A stretch of 64,000 bases of DNA from an uncultured Verrucomicrobiota bacterium (GTDB lineage: Bacteria > Verrucomicrobiota > Verrucomicrobiia > Limisphaerales > UBA9464). The translations under genes and the position numbers were made by a program. This document shows positions 59,112 to 64,000 of this stretch, one piece after another. The stretch lies in the NCBI GenBank assembly GCA_903916195.1, contig CAIWVP010000118.1, positions 62,001-126,000 of the forward strand, given 5' to 3'. Numbering within the stretch: the first letter of the stretch is position 1; each line of letters begins with the position of its first letter. Below the pieces are notes generated by a model, which was not told where the DNA came from, did not search any database, and was given only the letters and a program-made list of their open reading frames with translations.

Positions 59112-60563
59112 CTAGGCGAGGATGCTCTTCACCACCTGGCCGTGGACGTCGGTCAGGCGGAAATAGCGGCCCTGGAACTTGAAGGTCAGCCGCTCGTGGT
59201 CGACGCCGAGCAGGCGCATGATGGTCGCCTGCAGGTCGTGCACGTGGACGGGGTCCTCGGCGACGTTGTAACCGAACTCGTCGGTCGCGCCGTAGGTCAT
59301 GCCCGGCTTCACGCCGCCGCCGGCCATCCAGGCGGTGAAACAACGGGGATGATGGTCGCGACCGAAGTCGTCCTTGGTGAGCTTGCCCTGACAATAATTC
59401 GTCCGGCCGAACTCGCCGCCCCACACGACGAGCGTCTCGTCGAGCAGACCGCGCTGGCGCAGGTCGGTGAGCAGCCCGTAGCAGGCCTGGTCGATGTCCT
59501 TGGACTGGCGGCGGATCCCGTTCGGCAGTCCGCCGTGGTGGTCCCAGCCCGGATGGTAGAGCTGGATGAAGCGCACGTTCCGCTCGGCCATGCGGCGGGC
59601 GAGCAGGCAGTTCGCGGCGAAGGTGCCCGGGTTCTTGGCCTCGGGCCCGTAGAGGTCCTTCACGCTGTCCGGTTCGCCGGAGACGTCGAGCGTCTCGGGC
59701 ACGCTCGCCTGCATCCGGTAGGCCATCTCGTACTGGGCGACGCGCGCGTTGATCTCCGGGTCGCCGACGTCCTCGAACTGCTGCGCGTGCAGCTCGGCCA
59801 AGCGGTCGAGCATCTGCCGGCGTCCTGCGCGGGCGACGCCGTCGGGGTTCTGGAGGTAGAGCACGGGCTCCTTGCCGCTGCGGAACTGGACGCCCTGGTG
59901 GAGGCTCGGCAGGAATCCGTTGCCCCACAACCGCGCGTAGAGCGGCTGGTCGATGCGGTCCTTGGAGATGAGCACGACGAACGACGGCAGGTTCTCGTTC
60001 GCGCTCCCCAGCCCGTAGCTCAGCCACGCGCCCATGCTGGGACGGCCGGCGATCTGCGAACCGGTCTGGAAGAAGGTGATCGCGGGATCGTGGTTGATCG
60101 CCTCCGTGTGCAGCGATTTCACGAAGCACAGCTCGTCGGCGACCTTCGCGGTCCACGGCAGCAGCTCGCTGATCCACGCGCCGCTCTTGCCGTGCCGGGC
60201 GAACTTGAACGGCGAGCCCGCGATGGGCAGCGTCGCCTGGTTCGCCGACATGCCGGTGAGCCGCTGGCCCATGCGGATGCTCGCCGGCAGGTCCTGTCCC
60301 TGCATCTCGTTGAGCTTCGGCTTGTGGTCGAAGAGGTCCATCTGGGACGGACCGCCGCTCATGAAGAGGTAGATGATGCGCTTGGCCTTCGGCGCGAAGT
60401 GCGGCTGGTCGAGCACGCCCTGGAAGGGGTTCGCGGGCGCGGCCGCGGCGCGGCCGTTGAGCAGGCCGAAGAGCGCGGCGCCGCCGAGCCCGAGCCCGAA
60501 CCGCGAGAAGAAATCTCGCCGGTCCATCCGGAAATCCACGTGGGTGTTGTTCATGGAGTGCAA
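59112..60563 (-). CDS. DUF1501 protein (sulfatase-like) with Tat-type signal
   Basis: [23 protein letters not shown]...[21 protein letters not shown]...[55 protein letters not shown]. Confidence 0.93.
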   Translation of the reverse strand: MHSMNNTHVDFRMDRRDFFSRFGLGLGGAALFGLLNGRAAAAPANPFQGVLDQPHFAPKAKRIIYLFMSGGPSQMDLFDHKPKLNEMQGQDLPASIRMGQRLTGMSANQATLPIAGSPFKFARHGKSGAWISELLPWTAKVADELCFVKSLHTEAINHDPAITFFQTGSQIAGRPSMGAWLSYGLGSANENLPSFVVLISKDRIDQPLYARLWGNGFLPSLHQGVQFRSGKEPVLYLQNPDGVARAGRRQMLDRLAELHAQQFEDVGDPEINARVAQYEMAYRMQASVPETLDVSGEPDSVKDLYGPEAKNPGTFAANCLLARRMAERNVRFIQLYHPGWDHHGGLPNGIRRQSKDIDQACYGLLTDLRQRGLLDETLVVWGGEFGRTNYCQGKLTKDDFGRDHHPRCFTAWMAGGGVKPGMTYGATDEFGYNVAEDPVHVHDLQATIMRLLGVDHERLTFKFQGRYFRLTDVHGQVVKSILA

Positions 60564-60589
60564 AAGATCTGGGTCGGGCGCGGATCCGG

Positions 60590-63500
60590 TCAGCGGCGCA
60601 TCACCGCTTCGTCGTGGCTGAACAGCGCCTGCGCCAACACGGTGCCGGCGGCGAGATCGGTCCGGGACAACGACCCGTCCGCGCTGGTGTCGCCGACCGC
60701 GAGCAGCTTGGAAGCGGCCGTGGGATCCTCGGCGAAACGCATCCGCTGTTCGGCGAGGAGACGTTCCAGGACCGCGTTCTCACGAGCGGTCGGGGCGCGG
60801 CCGGTCACCAGACGGAACGCGAACCCGGCGCGCGAGGCGGTCGTGTCCCCGCCCTCGCGGAACATCCGCACGGCGACATGCCGCGCGGCCTCGACGAACT
60901 GCGGGTCGTTGAGCAACACCAGCGCCTGCAGCGGAGTGCTCGTGCTCTGGCGGCGGACGGTGCAGGTGTTCCGCTCGGCCGCGTCGAAGGTGATCATCGC
61001 CGGCGGCGGGACGGTCCGCTTCCAGTAGGTGTAGAGGCTGCGCCGATGCAGCTCGTCGCCTTTGCCCGTATTGTACTTCCCGCCCCACGCGGATTCCCAC
61101 AGGCCGTCCGGCTGATAAGGCTTCACGCTCGGCCCACCGATCTTCTCCGCGAGCAATCCACCGGCCGCGAGCGCCTGGTCGCGGATCATCTCGGCGGTCA
61201 GCCGCTTGGACGGTCCGCGGGCGAGCAGCAGGTTCAGCGGATCCCGGACCAGGAGATCCGGCGCCGCCTTGGACGCCTGCCGGTAGGTCGTGGACAACGC
61301 GATCCCGCGCAGCAGGCGCTTCCAATCCCAACCATGGTCCGCGAAGTCGCGCGCCATCCAGTCGAGCAGCTCGGGATGGGTGGGCGGCGAACCTTGCGAG
61401 CCGAAGTTGTCGCTCGTCTCGACCAGGCCGCGGCCGAACATCGTCTGCCACGCGCGGTTGACGGTGACACGGGCCATGAGCGGGTTCTCCGGAGCAAGCA
61501 GCCATCGGGCGAGACCCAGCCGGTTGCGCGGCGCCTCGGCCGGAAAGCCGCCGAGGAAGCGCGGTGTTTCGCCGGTCACCGCCTCACCCGGGGCATCGTA
61601 GGCGCCGCGCTTGAGGATGAAGGCGGGCTTCGGGACCGGCATCTCCTGCATGGCCATGATGTCCTGGATGGAGCCCACGAGCTGGTTCTGCTCGCGCCGC
61701 ACCTTGGCCAGCGCGATCCGGTGCTCCGCCGTCTCCGTCGCGAAGGCCGACGCGTGGTATTCCGCCAGCATCTTCCGTTGGTCGGTCGTCAACGCCTCGG
61801 TCGCGGTCGCGAACGCTTCTTTGAGACCGGTCCGGCCAGCGACCTGGCCCGCCTCGGGCGCGCTCAACTCACGATCGTAGACGCGCAGGTCGTCGACCTT
61901 GCCGCCCTTGAAGCCGGAGTCGCGCATGCGCTGGCCCAAGGTGAGGTTCGGCTCGTCGCCGCCGTAGGTGAAGTCTTTCCAGAGCCCGTCGCGGACCCCT
62001 TCGACCGCGGCCGGTTCGCCGTCCAGATAGACATGGAGCCCCGCCGCCCGGCTCGATCCGTCATAGGTCAACAAGACGTGGGTCCACGTGTTCGTCGGCA
62101 CGACCGCGCGGGTGCGGACCTTGAGCGAGTTGCCCGGCCACATGTGGTGCAGGCCGACGGAGACGTGGCCGTCCTCCAGCAGCAGCTCATAGCCGCGGCT
62201 ACCGGCGTCCATCCACGCCTTGCTCTTGTGGACGACGACGAAGCGCGGCGCGTGCACCGGCGTCTCCAGCCACAACGCGATGCTGAACGGATCCGCCCGG
62301 GTGAAGGCGCCGACCCGCGGGAAGCTCGCGCCGTTCTCGCCGCTGAGCTGGATCGCCTGGCCGACATGCCCGGGCACGAGCACCGGACCTTCGACCGCAC
62401 TGGCATGGTTGGTGCCGGTGCCATCGGCGAACTTCCCGTCCTTGAGCTCGTCGAACGAATACGACGCGACCAGACCCGGCACCACCGGCCCGGCGGGCCG
62501 CTTCGCCAGCCATCCGGGGAACGACGCCTGTGCCGCGTCGCGGGCCGCTGCGGCGCGCTTCTCTTCCGAGGCGATGGCGGTGCGCAGGACGACGAGCTTC
62601 GCGTCCTGCTCATCGGTGCTCAACAGCAGGGTCGGCTCCGGCATCACGTCGCCGAAATAGACCGTCTGCCCGGATTCATCGATGTTCTGGAACAGCGAGA
62701 ACAACGAGTAGTAGTCGCGTTGGGTGATGGGGTCGTACTTGTGGTCGTGGCATCGCGAGCACTCCATCGTGAGGCCGAGGAACGCGGTGCCGAAGGTGTT
62801 CACGCGATCCACGACATAGTTCACGCGGAACTCCTCCTCGACGATCCCGCCCTCCTCGTTCTGGAGATGATGCCGGTTGAACGCGGTCGCGAGGCGCTGC
62901 TCCTTGGTCGCGTGCGGCAGCAGGTCGCCGGCGAGCTGCCAGGTCACGAACTGGTCGAAAGGCAGGTTGCGGTTGAAGGCGCCGATGACCCAATCGCGCC
63001 ACGGCCACATCGGGCGATAGCGGTCGGCCTGGAAACCGTGCGTGTCGGAATAACGGGCGAGGTCGAGCCAATCAGCGGCCATCCGTTCGCCGAAGCGGGG
63101 CGAATCGAGCAACCGGTCGACGAGACGCGCATAGGCGTCCGGCGACGGGTCCGCGACGAAGGCCGCGACCTCCGCGGGCGTCGGTGGCAGACCGGTGATA
63201 TCGAAGGTCGCGCGGCGGATCAGCCGCTCGGCATCGGCCTGGGGCGCCGGCTTCAATCCTTCCGCCGCCAAGCGTGTCCGGATGAACGCGTCGATCGGGC
63301 TCCCGGCCTTGGCGCCGGGCCCGTCGACCGAGGGGACCGCCGGCCTTGCGACCGGCTGGAAGGCCCAGTGCGCTCCCCATTTCGCGCCTTCGTCGACCCA
63401 TCTACGGAGCGTGTCGATCTGGGCGGGGGTGACCGTCCGGTGCGATTCCGGCGGCGGCATCTGCTCGTCGGGGTCCTTTGACAGGAGACGCTGGACCAAA

Positions 63501-63826
63501 CGGCTCTCGGCGCTCTTGCCCGGCACGATCACGGCACGGCCCTCCTTGTCGAGGCGGAAGGCGCCTTCCTTTGTGTCCAGACGCAGCTTCGCCTTGCGGG
63601 TGGCCTCGTCGGGCCCGTGGCAGTGGTAGCACTTGTCGGAGAGGACCGGCTGGACGTCGCGCCCGAAGTCGACCGCGGCGGTCGCCGACCCCGACGCGAT
63701 GAGCAGGCCGGCGAGGACCGCGAAGACGGGGCGGAGCGCGGCGGTCGGACGCGGGGCGGCTTCGAGGATGGACTTCACGCGGCGGCACCATCGCCGGACC
63801 GCGGCCTGGATCGCAACGGAGAGCAT
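60590..63826 (-). CDS. Planctomycete cytochrome c / DUF1549 / LamG / DUF1553 protein
   Basis: [36 protein letters not shown]...[54 protein letters not shown]...[58 protein letters not shown]. Confidence 0.93.
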   Translation of the reverse strand: MLSVAIQAAVRRWCRRVKSILEAAPRPTAALRPVFAVLAGLLIASGSATAAVDFGRDVQPVLSDKCYHCHGPDEATRKAKLRLDTKEGAFRLDKEGRAVIVPGKSAESRLVQRLLSKDPDEQMPPPESHRTVTPAQIDTLRRWVDEGAKWGAHWAFQPVARPAVPSVDGPGAKAGSPIDAFIRTRLAAEGLKPAPQADAERLIRRATFDITGLPPTPAEVAAFVADPSPDAYARLVDRLLDSPRFGERMAADWLDLARYSDTHGFQADRYRPMWPWRDWVIGAFNRNLPFDQFVTWQLAGDLLPHATKEQRLATAFNRHHLQNEEGGIVEEEFRVNYVVDRVNTFGTAFLGLTMECSRCHDHKYDPITQRDYYSLFSLFQNIDESGQTVYFGDVMPEPTLLLSTDEQDAKLVVLRTAIASEEKRAAAARDAAQASFPGWLAKRPAGPVVPGLVASYSFDELKDGKFADGTGTNHASAVEGPVLVPGHVGQAIQLSGENGASFPRVGAFTRADPFSIALWLETPVHAPRFVVVHKSKAWMDAGSRGYELLLEDGHVSVGLHHMWPGNSLKVRTRAVVPTNTWTHVLLTYDGSSRAAGLHVYLDGEPAAVEGVRDGLWKDFTYGGDEPNLTLGQRMRDSGFKGGKVDDLRVYDRELSAPEAGQVAGRTGLKEAFATATEALTTDQRKMLAEYHASAFATETAEHRIALAKVRREQNQLVGSIQDIMAMQEMPVPKPAFILKRGAYDAPGEAVTGETPRFLGGFPAEAPRNRLGLARWLLAPENPLMARVTVNRAWQTMFGRGLVETSDNFGSQGSPPTHPELLDWMARDFADHGWDWKRLLRGIALSTTYRQASKAAPDLLVRDPLNLLLARGPSKRLTAEMIRDQALAAGGLLAEKIGGPSVKPYQPDGLWESAWGGKYNTGKGDELHRRSLYTYWKRTVPPPAMITFDAAERNTCTVRRQSTSTPLQALVLLNDPQFVEAARHVAVRMFREGGDTTASRAGFAFRLVTGRAPTARENAVLERLLAEQRMRFAEDPTAASKLLAVGDTSADGSLSRTDLAAGTVLAQALFSHDEAVMRR

Positions 63827-63884
63827 GTGTCCGATATCCGACCCGTCCGCGCCGCCGCGAATTCACCGCTTCATCGGGACGAGG

Positions 63885-64000
63885 TCAACGGACGCAGACG
63901 AGCGCGACCTCGCGCAACGGGCGAAGCGTCCGGCCGACCGCGCGGAGGAGCCGGAACCCGCGTTCTCCGGCCCGCAGCTTCACCGCGAGCTTCGCGGCGA
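63885..64000 (-). CDS. C-terminal end of an unidentified CDS running off the window
   Basis: Minus-strand open frame AAKLAVKLRAGERGFRLLRAVGRTLRPLREVALVCVR-stop; too short to identify. Confidence 0.35.
   Translation of the reverse strand, partial: AAKLAVKLRAGERGFRLLRAVGRTLRPLREVALVCVR

Noticed and set aside
60614-63481. 955-aa + strand ORF opposite the DUF1549/DUF1553 gene
   Set aside because: Mirror ORF; the minus strand has strong domain motifs throughout.

Overview
GC-rich chromosomal window whose gene content points to a Verrucomicrobia (PVC) bacterium: DUF1501 and DUF1549/DUF1553 proteins, a PVC-type membrane dehydrogenase/cytochrome c, an H-x9-DG pseudopilin, DUF1080, DUF3500 and several Tat-signal proteins. 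I saw no tRNA, rRNA, CRISPR array, transposase or prophage. Housekeeping genes: moeA (partial), wecA-like with three glycosyltransferases, ubiE, gmhB, rfaE1, nth, a DEAD-box helicase, pyrE, coaE, recG, a gltP-type symporter, korAB, purQS, rluA-like, a PpiD/SurA-like chaperone and mtnP. The most interesting region is a minus-strand run at about 33.0-16.7 kb. It has a pilMNOPQ-like order: a PilM-PilN fusion, a PilO/Amuc_1100-like protein, a PilP-like protein, and a TPR-secretin fusion with polyglycine tracts and a G10 homopolymer. It is followed by four large secreted proteins, three of which share a C-terminal domain ending in (F/Y)(F/Y)RVxxxP. I propose an export machine encoded next to its substrates. 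Other observations: a HAD-TPMT methyltransferase fusion, a DUF1080-M28 peptidase fusion, three tandem GGAC(UUCG)GUCC hairpins upstream of nth, an intergenic palindrome/repeat mosaic at 8.2-8.7 kb, and a structured element upstream of korA. All calls come from reading the sequence; no searches were run.
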